Below, in pieces: positions 17,440 through 26,619 of a stretch of DNA of 64,000 nucleotides. Made by a program: the position numbers and the translations under genes. Where the stretch lies: the NCBI RefSeq assembly GCF_003205615.1, contig NZ_PYBV01000024.1, forward strand, positions 1-64,000. Reading direction: 5' to 3'. Source of the DNA: Micromonospora arborensis (GTDB taxonomy: Bacteria; Actinomycetota; Actinomycetes; Mycobacteriales; Micromonosporaceae). Every line of letters starts with the position of its first letter. Positions within the stretch are counted from its first letter, which is position 1. Below the pieces are notes generated by a model, which ran no database searches, was not told the origin of the DNA, and saw nothing but the letters and a program-made list of their open reading frames with translations.

Positions 17440-18618
17440 GTGCGACGTTCCATGGCGGTTCTGGCCGCTGTCACCCTGCTGTCCCTCACGGCCTGTGCCA
17501 CCGACGAGCCGGCCGCGAGCCCGTCGGGCAGCGCGCCCGCCGGGTCGGGCACCGGGGAGCAGTCGAAGTTCTTCGTGCAGGCCGACTATGACGCCGAGCT
17601 TGCGCTGTTGACCGCGACCCCGACGGGTCCCGCCGACAAGCCGTGGGAGCAGGTGCTCAACCCGAAGATGGTGGACACCGCCAAGTTCAAGAAGAAGGGT
17701 CCGCACAAGATCTGCTTCTCGAACGCCGCGCTGAACAACCCCTGGCGGCAGGTCGGGTTCAAGACCATGCAGGCCGAGGTGGAGGCGCAGAAGAGTCGCA
17801 TCAAGGAGTTCGTGCACGTCGACGCCGAAGGCAAGGACCAGAAGCAGATCGCGGACATCAACGACCTGCTCGGTAAGAGCTGTGACGCGTTGATCGTCTC
17901 GCCGAACACCACTGCCACGCTCACGCCGGCCGTCGAGGCGGCCTGCCAGGCCGGGTTGCCGGTCGTCGTCTTCGACCGTGGTGTCAACACCAAGTGCCCG
18001 GTGACGTTCATCAACCCCATCGGTGGTTACGGCTTCGGCCACGTCGGAGCCGAGTTCGTCAGTCAGAAGATGAAGCCCGGCGGGAAGGTCCTCGCCCTGC
18101 GGATCCTGCCCGGCGTCGACGTGCTGGAAACCCGCTGGTCGGCGGCGAAGATGGCGTTCGACAAGGCGAAGGTCGACGTCGTTGGCGTCGAGTTCACCGA
18201 TGGCGATCCGGCCAAGACCAAGAAGATCGTCGACGACTACATCCAGCGGTACGGCACGATCGACGGCGTCTGGATGGACGCCGGAGCGGTGGCCGTCGCG
18301 GCGGTCGAGGCGTTCCAGGACGCGGGCAAGCCCGTTCCGCCGATGAACGGCGAGGACCAGCTCGACTTCCTGAAGATCTGGAAGGACAAGAACCTCACCG
18401 CGATCGCGCCGACCTACCCGACCTACCAGTGGCGTACGCCGGTCATCGCGGCGCTGCGGATCCTCGACGGCGAGCAGGTGTCCAACCCGTGGAAGCTGCC
18501 GCAGCCGACCGTCACCCAGGACAACCTGGACCGGTACCTCGACGCGAGCATGCCGCCGCTGCACTACGCGATGTGCGGCTGCACCGACCTGCCCGGTTAC
18601 CCGCAGCGCTGGAAGTAG
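17440..18618 (+). CDS. CUT2 sugar-binding lipoprotein
   Basis: A 392-residue periplasmic-binding-protein type-1 (Peripla_BP_4) lipoprotein. The signal peptide ends LLSLTAC, giving Cys19 or so as the lipid anchor, followed by a Ser/Pro/Gly linker. The ligand fold begins near KICFSNAALNNPW. GTG 17440 is preceded by AAAGGGG. It delivers a monosaccharide to the RbsC-like permeases. Placement after the permeases, rather than before, is a minor variation of the usual order. A Cys-containing C-terminus (AMCGCTDLPG) is unusual for the family. Confidence 0.9.
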   Translation: MRRSMAVLAAVTLLSLTACATDEPAASPSGSAPAGSGTGEQSKFFVQADYDAELALLTATPTGPADKPWEQVLNPKMVDTAKFKKKGPHKICFSNAALNNPWRQVGFKTMQAEVEAQKSRIKEFVHVDAEGKDQKQIADINDLLGKSCDALIVSPNTTATLTPAVEAACQAGLPVVVFDRGVNTKCPVTFINPIGGYGFGHVGAEFVSQKMKPGGKVLALRILPGVDVLETRWSAAKMAFDKAKVDVVGVEFTDGDPAKTKKIVDDYIQRYGTIDGVWMDAGAVAVAAVEAFQDAGKPVPPMNGEDQLDFLKIWKDKNLTAIAPTYPTYQWRTPVIAALRILDGEQVSNPWKLPQPTVTQDNLDRYLDASMPPLHYAMCGCTDLPGYPQRWK

Positions 18619-18624
18619 GTCGCG

Positions 18625-19476
18625 ATGTACGCCATCGGTGTCAACCCCTGGGTGTGGGCCTCGCCGGTCGACGACAAGGCCCTGGCCGAATTGATCCCGC
18701 GGATCGCCTCGTTCGGCTTCGACGCGGTCGAGTTGCCGATCGAGCAGCCCGGCGACTGGGACCCGGTCCGTACCCGGGACCTGCTGGCCGAACACGGCCT
18801 CGTCGCGGCCGGCGTCTGCGCGGCCTTCTCGCCGGGGCGGGAGCTGGTCGACGCCGAGCCGGCCGTGGTGGAGTCGACAGTCGCGTACCTCAACGGGTGC
18901 GTGGCGGCCGCCGCGGCCGTCGGAGCGCCGTGCGTCGGCGGTCCCGTGTACGCCTCGGTCGGGCGCACCTGGCGGATGACACCGATGGCTCGCGCGGCCT
19001 GCTACGCGGATTTCCGGAGGGCCCTGGCGCCGGTTGCCGAGCAGGCCGGCGAGTTGGGCGTGAGCATCGGTGTCGAGGCGTTGAACCGCTACGAGACCAG
19101 CGTCGTCAACACGATCGAGCAGACGGTCGAGTTGATTGACGGGCTCCCGCCGAACGTCGGCATCATGATCGATACGTATCACATGAACATCGAGGAGGCC
19201 GACCCCTACGCGGCTCTCGCTGCCGCTGGCCCGCACATCAAGCACGTGCAGGTCAGCGGCAGCAACCGGGGCGCTCCCGGTGCGGACCACTTCGACTGGC
19301 CCCGCTTCTTCGCCGTCCTGCGGGACACCGGTTACCAGGGTGCGATCTGCATCGAGTCGTTCACGGCGGAGAACGAGGCCATCGCGGTCGCCGCGGCGAT
19401 CTGGCGTCCGCTGGCCCCCTCGCAGGACCGTCTCGCCACGGACGGCCTGCGCTATCTGCGGGAGATCCTCGGGTGA
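18625..19476 (+). CDS. TIM-barrel sugar epimerase/isomerase (tagatose-3-epimerase-like)
   Basis: A 283-residue AP-endonuclease-2-type barrel of the sugar phosphate isomerase/epimerase group. The four metal ligands appear in order: Glu in VEALNRYE, Asp in MIDTYHMNIEE, His in HVQVSGSNRG and Glu in CIESF. These fit ketose 3-epimerases such as D-tagatose/D-psicose 3-epimerase. It starts six bases after the CUT2 binding protein and is probably the first intracellular step on the imported sugar. A kinase or dehydrogenase to complete the pathway is not in the operon. Confidence 0.82.
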   Translation: MYAIGVNPWVWASPVDDKALAELIPRIASFGFDAVELPIEQPGDWDPVRTRDLLAEHGLVAAGVCAAFSPGRELVDAEPAVVESTVAYLNGCVAAAAAVGAPCVGGPVYASVGRTWRMTPMARAACYADFRRALAPVAEQAGELGVSIGVEALNRYETSVVNTIEQTVELIDGLPPNVGIMIDTYHMNIEEADPYAALAAAGPHIKHVQVSGSNRGAPGADHFDWPRFFAVLRDTGYQGAICIESFTAENEAIAVAAAIWRPLAPSQDRLATDGLRYLREILG

Positions 19477-19548
19477 CCGCCCCCGCTCACCCACCGCCCC
19501 GTTCCGGGGATCCGTCCGCCGCCCCCCTCACGTGAGGAGCACCGTCCC

Positions 19549-21945
19549 GTGTCCGTCTCGTCCATTCCACCGCTGCGGCGAATGCTGGCCGGCGCCGCCG
19601 CGACAGCGGTGACCGCCCTGGTCGCGGTAACCGCCTCGGCGTCCCCGGCACTCGCGGCCACCACCACCCTCTACGCGTCGCCCTCCGGCACCGGCACCAG
19701 TTGTTCCGCCAGCCAACCGTGTTCGCTGAGTGCCGCGCAGACCGCGGTGCGGGCGATCAACAGCTCGATGTCCGGTGACATCGTCGTCGAGTTGGCCAAC
19801 GGCGCGTACCGGCTCTCGTCGCCGCTGCGGTTCACCGCGGCCGACTCGGGCAACAACGGCTACCAGGTGATCTGGCGGGCGGCCGCAGGCGCACGTCCGA
19901 CGATCACCGGCGCTCGCGCGGTCACCGGTTGGTCGCTCGTCGACTCCGGGAAGAACATCTGGCGGGCCAACGTGCCCGCCGGGCTCGACAGCCGTCAGCT
20001 CTACGTCAACGGGGCCGTCGCCACCCGGGCGCGTACCGCCGTGAACCGGTCCGACTTCACCTTCACCACCTCCGGTATGCGGTTCAGCAACAGCGCGCTG
20101 AACTACCTCAACAACCTCGGCAACCAGAACCGGGTCGAGGTGGAGAGCGTCGGTTCGTTCACCGACCGGTACTCGCCGGTGCAGAGCATCAGCGGCAACT
20201 TCCTGACGATGCAGCAGCCCGCCTGGAACAACAACACCTTCGGGTTCGACACGTTGTCCCGCCCGCACCGGGCCGGCCCGTTCTACCTGGCCAACGCGTA
20301 CGAGTTCCTGGACTCGGCGGGGGAGTGGTATCTCAACCCCAGCAGCGGCCAGCTCAACTACATCCCGCTCGCCGGGCAGAACATGAGCACCGTCAGCGTG
20401 GAGCTGCCGCAGTTGCAGTCCCTGGTCAACGTCGGCGGCACCCTCGCCACGCCCGCGCACCACATCTCGTTCAGCGGGATCACCTTCACCGGCACCAGCT
20501 GGCTCGGCCCGAGCAGCAGCAACGGCTTCGCCGACCAGCAGACCGGCGCGCACATCGTCGGCTCCTGGGCCCGCCCGTCCGACGCGCTGACCTCCTGCCA
20601 GGAGGGCTGCCCGCTGTTCGAGGCCACCCGCCCGAGCTGGGCCCAGATGCCCGCCGCCGTGCAGGTCTCCGCCGCCAACACCATCTCCTTCAGCGACTCG
20701 CAGTTCGTCAACCTGGGGCAGACGGCCATCGGCATCGGCAACGACGCCAACGCCCACGCCAGCGGCGTCGGCCTGGGTGCCAGCAACATCACCGTCACCC
20801 GCTCCGAGATCGCCCGCAACTCCGCCGGTGGCATCGTGGTGGGCGGTGTCCGCGCCGACGCCCACCACCCGAGCGACCAGCGGATGGTCAACCGCAACAT
20901 CACCATCAGCAACAACCGGGTGCACGATCTCGGCCTGGAGTACCGCGGCGTGGTCTCGATCCTGACGACCTACGTGAACACGGCGCTGGTCTCGCACAAC
21001 GAGGTCTACAACATGCCGTACACCGGCCTGTCGGTCGGTTACGGCTGGGGCGCCAACGATGCCGGTGGCAGCCAGCACTACGCCAACCGTGGTCTGTACA
21101 ACTACCAGCCGCGGTACACCACGGCGACGACGGCGGCGAACAACCAGGTCATCGGCAACTACATCCACGACGTCATGCAGCAGATGACCGACGGTGGCTG
21201 CATCTACTCCCTGTCGGCGAACCCGGGCGGGACGATCAACGAGAACTACTGCCTGCGGACCAACGGCTGGTTCGGGCTCTACTTCGACGAGGGCTCGCGC
21301 TACTACACCGCCCGCAACAACGTGTTCTCCTCCACCGGCACCTGGGCCACCGCCAACTACTACTACGCGGAGAACATGGGCAACTTCACCGTCACCAACA
21401 ACTGGTCGACCAACGGCAGCACGAACGTGACGAACGGTGACCGCGGCAACGTCGTCAACAGCAACGTCACGGTCAGCAACGGCAACTGGCCGTCCGGCGC
21501 GCAGACGGTGATCAACGCGGCCGGCGTGCAGAGTGGCGGCAGCACCAACCCGCAGAACGTGCAGATCGTGGGCGTCCAGTCGGGGCGCTGTGCCGAGATC
21601 GGCAATTCCAGCACGACCAACGGCACGCAGGCCCAGATCTGGGACTGCATCAGTGGTGCCGCCAACCAGCGGTGGACCCACACCGCGAGCCGGCAGCTCA
21701 TGGTCTACGGCACCAAGTGCCTGGACGCCTCCGGGCAGGGCACCAGCAACGGCACCCAGGTGGTGATCTGGGACTGCAACGGCGGTACCAACCAGCAGTG
21801 GAACATCAATGCCAACGGCACGATCACGGGCGTGCAGTCGGGTCTCTGTCTCGACGCGAACAGCGCCGCGACGGCGAACGGCACGAAGTTGATCCTCTGG
21901 TCCTGCAGCGGCGGCACGAACCAGCAGTGGCAGGTGCGGAGCTGA
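19549..21945 (+). CDS. Secreted right-handed beta-helix glycan enzyme with C-terminal CBM13
   Basis: A 798-residue secreted protein. A signal peptide (about 1-36, ending SPALA) precedes a parallel beta-helix (about 40-650) rich in NxxI/xxN turns, then a ricin-type CBM13 (about 666-798) with three NQQW/NQRW repeats. The N-terminal TLYASPSGTGTSCSASQPC and the later TDGGCIYSLSANPG and NGWFGLYFDEGSRYY segments resemble GH141-type and related beta-helix enzymes (alpha-L-fucosidase or xylanase activities are known in GH141). Family membership is a recollection, not tested. GTG 19549 has GAGGAG upstream. It lies 72 bp after the epimerase and may be co-transcribed with the importer. Confidence 0.7.
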   Translation: MSVSSIPPLRRMLAGAAATAVTALVAVTASASPALAATTTLYASPSGTGTSCSASQPCSLSAAQTAVRAINSSMSGDIVVELANGAYRLSSPLRFTAADSGNNGYQVIWRAAAGARPTITGARAVTGWSLVDSGKNIWRANVPAGLDSRQLYVNGAVATRARTAVNRSDFTFTTSGMRFSNSALNYLNNLGNQNRVEVESVGSFTDRYSPVQSISGNFLTMQQPAWNNNTFGFDTLSRPHRAGPFYLANAYEFLDSAGEWYLNPSSGQLNYIPLAGQNMSTVSVELPQLQSLVNVGGTLATPAHHISFSGITFTGTSWLGPSSSNGFADQQTGAHIVGSWARPSDALTSCQEGCPLFEATRPSWAQMPAAVQVSAANTISFSDSQFVNLGQTAIGIGNDANAHASGVGLGASNITVTRSEIARNSAGGIVVGGVRADAHHPSDQRMVNRNITISNNRVHDLGLEYRGVVSILTTYVNTALVSHNEVYNMPYTGLSVGYGWGANDAGGSQHYANRGLYNYQPRYTTATTAANNQVIGNYIHDVMQQMTDGGCIYSLSANPGGTINENYCLRTNGWFGLYFDEGSRYYTARNNVFSSTGTWATANYYYAENMGNFTVTNNWSTNGSTNVTNGDRGNVVNSNVTVSNGNWPSGAQTVINAAGVQSGGSTNPQNVQIVGVQSGRCAEIGNSSTTNGTQAQIWDCISGAANQRWTHTASRQLMVYGTKCLDASGQGTSNGTQVVIWDCNGGTNQQWNINANGTITGVQSGLCLDANSAATANGTKLILWSCSGGTNQQWQVRS

Positions 21946-21967
21946 CCTGACAGCGGGGCACCGAGCG

Positions 21968-22000
21968 GTCCGGGCTGGGGCGACACGCCTCAGCCCGGAC
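21968..22000. terminator. Hairpin terminator between convergent genes
   Basis: GTCCGGGCTG (21968-21977) pairs perfectly with CAGCCCGGAC (21991-22000). It follows the beta-helix gene by 22 bp and lies before the stop of the minus-strand LacI gene. Confidence 0.6.
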
Positions 22001-22089
22001 CTGTGCCGTCACGTCGTGGTGAGCGCCCGCGCCGTGTCCGTTTTAGCGCCGGACAAGGTTCGGCTGCGGTGCCGATCCCGCAGTCGTGG

Positions 22090-23115
22090 TCAGCCGGCCG
22101 GAGGCGCCAGGGACCTGCGTCGGCGCAGAGGCATCGGGACGAGCGGCGACTCGGCGACGCCGCCGTCCAGGAGCAGTTCGACAGCACGTCGTCCCATCTG
22201 TTCGTGCGGCAGCGCCGTCGTGGCCAGGCTGGGACGGAGCCAGGCGGCGATCGGGTCGTCGTCGAACGAGATCACCGAGATGTCCTCCGGGACGCTCAGC
22301 CCCGCCTCGCCGAGCGCCTGGTACGCGCCGAACGCCAGCCGGTCGTTCATGCAGATGATCGCGCTGGGTCGCTTCGACCGGTTCAGGAGAGTACGCATGG
22401 CCGCGTAGCCGTGCTCGGGCAGCCACTCGGTGCAGAAACACTCGGCCAGCAGGGAGACGTCCGCCTCGCCCAGTGCCTGCTGGATGCCGTGCAGTCGCGC
22501 CCGGGCCGCGAGCGACACCTCCGGGTCGTCCTCCTTGAGCCGGTTGCGGCCGATGAGCGCGATCGCGTCGCGGTGCCCCAGTTCGAGAAGGGCGCTGGCG
22601 ACCGAGAGGCCGGCCCGCTCGTCGTCGGGAAGCACGCTGGGCAGGCCGTCGGAACTCGTGGCGTTGAGCAGCACCACCGGGCCGCCGAGGATGGCCGGGG
22701 GCACCGTCAGCCGTCGGGTGGCCATCGCCGCGTAGATCACCCCGTCGACCTGCCGGTCCAGTACCGCCTCGATGGCGTACTGCTCGAAGGTGGCGTCGCC
22801 CTGCGTCTCGGTGATGAGTAGCACGTGGTCCCGTTCGCGGGCCGCGTCGAGGGCGCCGCGGATGAGGTCACCGGCGAAGCGGGTGGTGGCGACGATGTCG
22901 GAGACGAACGCGATGGTGGCCGTCTTGCGGGTACGCAGGCTGCGCGCGGCGAGGTTGGGCCGGTAGCCGAGTTCCTCGGCGGCGGCGAACACGCGCTGGT
23001 GCGCCTCGGCCGAGAGCCGGGTGCCCTCTCTGCCGTTGAGCACCATCGACGCGGCGGTCTTGGACAGCCCGGCTCTGCGCGCGACATCGGCCAGGGTTGC
23101 TCTGTTGCGGCCCAT
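22090..23115 (-). CDS. LacI-family transcriptional regulator
   Basis: A 341-residue regulator: N-terminal LacI helix-turn-helix (TLADVARRAGLSKTAASMVL, residues 7-26) with hinge, then a periplasmic-binding-protein-like sensor domain. GGAGG lies four bases before ATG 23115. It is divergent from the importer operon starting at 23490, and the palindrome GCTAAATCAGTTTAGC between them is the obvious candidate operator. The same palindrome lies before the secreted esterase at 36366, so the regulator probably controls both. The effector would be the imported sugar. Confidence 0.9.
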   Translation of the reverse strand: MGRNRATLADVARRAGLSKTAASMVLNGREGTRLSAEAHQRVFAAAEELGYRPNLAARSLRTRKTATIAFVSDIVATTRFAGDLIRGALDAARERDHVLLITETQGDATFEQYAIEAVLDRQVDGVIYAAMATRRLTVPPAILGGPVVLLNATSSDGLPSVLPDDERAGLSVASALLELGHRDAIALIGRNRLKEDDPEVSLAARARLHGIQQALGEADVSLLAECFCTEWLPEHGYAAMRTLLNRSKRPSAIICMNDRLAFGAYQALGEAGLSVPEDISVISFDDDPIAAWLRPSLATTALPHEQMGRRAVELLLDGGVAESPLVPMPLRRRRSLAPPAG

Positions 23116-23248
23116 CAGTCCTCCGAATCAGGCGCGGTGCCTCAGGCGCCGCTCCTGCCCATCATGATGCGTCGCCGCCGGAGGGCCAGCGCCGGTCATG
23201 CCGGGCGTGGTGTGAACGCGCCGTTTCCGCACCGTTGCCAAGTTGTCC

Positions 23249-23295
23249 TTGACAGCTTCCCGTGCCACGCGCATGCTCTGCTAAATCAGTTTAGC
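23249..23295 (+). promoter_or_regulatory. Promoter plus LacI-type operator of the second CUT1 operon
   Basis: TTGACA (23249-23254), a 17-bp spacer and CATGCT (23272-23277) are followed by the inverted repeat GCTAAATCAGTTTAGC (23280-23295), placed to block open-complex formation. The block 23273-23299 is identical to the reverse complement of 36426-36452, where the promoter geometry is the same. The 374-bp gap 23116-23489 otherwise holds only a long leader of about 195 nt with no recognised structure. Confidence 0.8.
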
Positions 23296-23489
23296 GACCA
23301 CTTCTGGCGCATCCAGAGGCGCCTTCGGTGGGCTTTGCCGGGTTCTTTGTGATGACGGTACGGGTGCTGCGCTGGGGCGACTGGTCACGACGTGCGCGGC
23401 GTGGCCGGCACCCCGGTCGCGGTGGTCCCGGTGGAGCCGTCGCGCAGCCATGGGCTGCGGGACGCGCGGAGATGTCAAGGAGTCAGGAA

Positions 23490-24845
23490 ATGGCAGAATT
23501 GCTGACAAGGTTCCCGCGACGGAGAACTGTGCTCCTCACGTCGCTGCTGGCGATCGGGATGACCGCGACGGCCTGCAGCGCGCCCGGGGAGGACCGGTCG
23601 TCGAACACGAAGCCCGATGCCGCCGTCAAGACGGAGCTGGGGACCGACCCGATCACCCTGGAGATGTACGCCGAGACCGGCTTCCCGCTGGCCAAGGCGC
23701 TGGCCGACGAGTTCTCCAAGCAGCACTCGAACGTCAAGTTCAACATCCGCGAGGACCAGTTCACGGTGATCGTGGAGAACGCTCCGCGTGTGCTGGCGTC
23801 GGACAACTCACCCGACATCATCCGACTCCCCACCATGGTCGACCTGGTCAAGGACGACCTGCTCAAGAACCTCGACCCGTACTTCACCGCGTACGGCTGG
23901 GACAAGTTCCCGGCCTCGCAGTTGATGCAGTTGCGCGTCGGTGTCGGCACCCGGGGCACCGGCTCGCTGTACGGGATGGGGCTCGGTTACAGCGTCACCG
24001 GCGTCTTCTACAACAAGAAGCTGGCCAGTCAGATCGGCATGACCCAGCCGCCGGCCACCGTCGTCGAGTTCGAGCAGCTGCTGGCGAAGGCGAAGACCGC
24101 TGGTGTCCAGCCGATCATGCAGTTCAACAAGAACACCGCGGGCATCAACTTCCCGCACCAGGCACTGCAGAACCAGTTCGGCGATCCGACCCAGGTCGCC
24201 GACTGGATCTTCCAGAAGCCGGGGGCCACATTCGACACGCCGGCCGCCCTCAAGGCCACCCAGGCCATTCAGAAGTGGGCGCAGGCCGGCTACTTCCCGA
24301 AGGACGCCAACGCGCTGGACTACGCGGGCATGGTGGGGGAGTTCCAGAAGGGCAACGGCCTGTTCATGTTCAACGGTGACTGGGAGTCGGCCAACCTCGA
24401 CAAGGGGATGCCCGGCAACGCGGGCTTCTTCCTCTTTCCCGCCGAGACCGCCGGTGGCAAGCACGTGGCGATGTCCGCCCCCAATACCTTCGGTGTCTCC
24501 GCCAAGGCCAAGAACCCGGATGCTGCCGCCTACTTCCTGAACTGGGTGCACACCAACGCCACGGCGCGCGAGATCGCGGTCAAGGTCGGGGGCTCCAGCC
24601 CCGGTGGCCCGAGTGACCTGCCGGTGCCCGCCGCCGCCGCCAACACGGTCCTGGCCGAGACCCTGAAGGCGTCCCAGCAGCTCGGTGCCGAGAACGGCGC
24701 GGTGGACTTCACCGCGAACGCGACCGGCGGCATCTTCGCCGCCGCGATCACGCCGGAGCTGCAGAAGCTGGTCGCCGGCCAGCAGACGCCCGAGGGGTAC
24801 GTGAAGGCGGTCCAGGCCGAGTACGCGAAGGAACTGTCCCGATGA
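23490..24845 (+). CDS. CUT1-type sugar-binding lipoprotein
   Basis: A 451-residue extracellular binding protein. The basic N-terminus and hydrophobic segment end in TATAC, the lipobox Cys, then a charged linker and the type-1 SBP fold (ITLEMYAETGFPL). Start ATG 23490 is chosen for AAGGAG upstream and a normal signal peptide; the frame is open back to 23328 and includes ATG 23472. It is the first gene of the LacI-controlled operon and supplies substrate to the two permeases that follow. Confidence 0.88.
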   Translation: MAELLTRFPRRRTVLLTSLLAIGMTATACSAPGEDRSSNTKPDAAVKTELGTDPITLEMYAETGFPLAKALADEFSKQHSNVKFNIREDQFTVIVENAPRVLASDNSPDIIRLPTMVDLVKDDLLKNLDPYFTAYGWDKFPASQLMQLRVGVGTRGTGSLYGMGLGYSVTGVFYNKKLASQIGMTQPPATVVEFEQLLAKAKTAGVQPIMQFNKNTAGINFPHQALQNQFGDPTQVADWIFQKPGATFDTPAALKATQAIQKWAQAGYFPKDANALDYAGMVGEFQKGNGLFMFNGDWESANLDKGMPGNAGFFLFPAETAGGKHVAMSAPNTFGVSAKAKNPDAAAYFLNWVHTNATAREIAVKVGGSSPGGPSDLPVPAAAANTVLAETLKASQQLGAENGAVDFTANATGGIFAAAITPELQKLVAGQQTPEGYVKAVQAEYAKELSR

Positions 24846-25795
24846 CGTCTGCCCTCGGCAGCGCACCAACCGGGCGGGACGTTCGTCGCGCCCGTCCCAC
24901 CCCCACGCGGGCTCACCGACTTCGGTGGGCCCGCGCGGCCGGGACAGGCTGGTTGTACGTCCTGCCCGCCCTGGTGATGTACGCGGTGTTCGTCCTACGC
25001 CCGCTCGCCCTGACCATCCAGTACTCGCTCTACGACTGGAACGGGATCGGGGTGGCCCGCTGGGCGGGCCTGGACAACTACCTCACCGTGTTCACCGACA
25101 GCGATCTGCTGAAAATCATCGGCAACGCGGTCATCCTGATCGTCTTCTTCAGCTTCATTCCCGTCGCGCTCGGGCTGTTGGTGGCGAGCATGGTTCGCCG
25201 GATCACCACCGGCGCGTTCGGGACCGTGGTCCGGACCATCCTGTTCCTGCCGCAGGTCATCCCTCTGGTGGCGGCTGGCATCGCGTGGAGCTGGCTGCTC
25301 TCGTCGAACGGCCTGCTCAACCAGGCGCTGCGCGCGGTGGGCCTGGGCGGCGTCGCCCGCGCGTGGCTCGGCGACTTCGACACGGCGCTACCTGCGGTCG
25401 GTGTGATCGGGGCCTGGGTCCTGCTCGGACTCTGCACGATCCTGTTGGTCACCGGCATGAGCAAGATCGATCCGGCGCTCTACGAGGCGGCCCGCCTGGA
25501 CGGTGCCGGGCCGGTACGGGAGTTCCTCGCGGTGACGCTGCCCAGCCTGCGCCAGGAGATCGGCGTCTGCCTCACCGTGACGATCATCGCGGCTCTGGCC
25601 AGCTTCGACATCGTCTACATCTCCACCAGCGGCGGTCCGGGCCTGCAGACCACCGTTCCCGGCCTGGAGATCTACCGGCTGGCCTTCTCGCAGCGTCAGG
25701 TCGGGCTCGCCTCGGCGCTCGCTGTCGTGCTCATGGTGCTGGTGCTGGCCTGTGTGCTGCCGATCCAGCGACTCACCCGAGGGGAGAAGCCGTGA
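24842..25795 (+). CDS. CUT1 ABC sugar permease, MalF-like
   Basis: A 317-residue membrane permease with six helices and the EAA loop EAARLDGAGPVREFLAVTLP (about 215-234). ATG 24842 overlaps the binding-protein stop (ATGA), and its own stop overlaps the next GTG. No ATPase gene is present in the operon, so a shared CUT1 ATPase encoded elsewhere is likely. Confidence 0.88.
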   Translation: MTSALGSAPTGRDVRRARPTPTRAHRLRWARAAGTGWLYVLPALVMYAVFVLRPLALTIQYSLYDWNGIGVARWAGLDNYLTVFTDSDLLKIIGNAVILIVFFSFIPVALGLLVASMVRRITTGAFGTVVRTILFLPQVIPLVAAGIAWSWLLSSNGLLNQALRAVGLGGVARAWLGDFDTALPAVGVIGAWVLLGLCTILLVTGMSKIDPALYEAARLDGAGPVREFLAVTLPSLRQEIGVCLTVTIIAALASFDIVYISTSGGPGLQTTVPGLEIYRLAFSQRQVGLASALAVVLMVLVLACVLPIQRLTRGEKP

Positions 25796-26616
25796 ACCTG
25801 AGCCGACGTGAACAGATGACCGGCCGGGTCTTCCTGATCGCGCTGATCCTCGTCACCCTGCTGCCGTTCGTGAGCATGCTCTCGGCGGCGCTGCAGCCCC
25901 GCGGCACCGTGCCGACCGGTCTGGCCTGGCCGTCCGACCCGCAGTGGGGAAACTTCGCCGACGCCTTCACGGCCGCCAACATGGGCGCACTGCTGCGCTC
26001 CAGCCTGCTCATCGTCGCGGGTGTCGTGCCGGTGTCCGTGCTCATCGCCACCATGGCCGGGTTCGGGCTCGGTCAGCTGCGGGTGCCCGGCGGCCGACTC
26101 GTCTTCGGTCTTCTCCTGCTCGGTCTGACCCTGCCCTTCGAGGCCGTGGTCACCCCGCTCTATTACCAGATGCAGGATCTCGGCCTGCTCAACACCCGCT
26201 GGGCCATCATCCTGCCGCTGATCGGCCTGTACATGCCGTTCGCGGTGTTCTGGATGCGCGCGCACTTCACCAACGTGCCGGTCGAGCTGTCCGAGGCGGC
26301 CCGGGTGGACGGCAGCAGCACGTGGCAGCTGTTCTGGCGGGTCCAGGTGCCACTCGCCCGGCCGGCGATCGCCTCGCTGACGATCCTCCTGTTCCTCTGG
26401 ACGTGGAACCAGTTCCTGCTCGCCATCGTCCTCGTCGATGACGCCACCAAACGCACCATGGCCGGGGCGCTCGGGGCGTTCCAGGGTCAGTGGGGCACCG
26501 ACCTGGTGCTGCTGTGCGCCGGGTCGCTGCTGATTCTCACCCCCACCCTCATCGTGTTCCTGATCTTCCAGCGACAGTTCATCAAGGCCCTGATCCAGGG
26601 ATCAGTGAAGGGGTAG
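25792..26616 (+). CDS. CUT1 ABC sugar permease, MalG-like
   Basis: A 274-residue permease with an EAARVDGSSTWQLFWRVQVP loop (about 170-189). GTG 25792 overlaps the previous stop and is preceded by GGGGAG. It partners the 24842 permease. Three bases separate its stop from the following esterase gene. Confidence 0.88.
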   Translation: MNLSRREQMTGRVFLIALILVTLLPFVSMLSAALQPRGTVPTGLAWPSDPQWGNFADAFTAANMGALLRSSLLIVAGVVPVSVLIATMAGFGLGQLRVPGGRLVFGLLLLGLTLPFEAVVTPLYYQMQDLGLLNTRWAIILPLIGLYMPFAVFWMRAHFTNVPVELSEAARVDGSSTWQLFWRVQVPLARPAIASLTILLFLWTWNQFLLAIVLVDDATKRTMAGALGAFQGQWGTDLVLLCAGSLLILTPTLIVFLIFQRQFIKALIQGSVKG

Positions 26617-26619
26617 GCA

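Noticed and set aside
16438..19494. A 1018-codon open frame on the minus strand opposite the CUT2 permease, binding protein and epimerase.
   Set aside because: Three well-defined genes occupy the plus strand; the antisense product is charged low-complexity sequence.
19528..21681. A 717-codon open frame on the minus strand opposite the beta-helix gene.
   Set aside because: It is a shadow of the plus-strand secreted protein, which has a signal peptide and CBM13 repeats.
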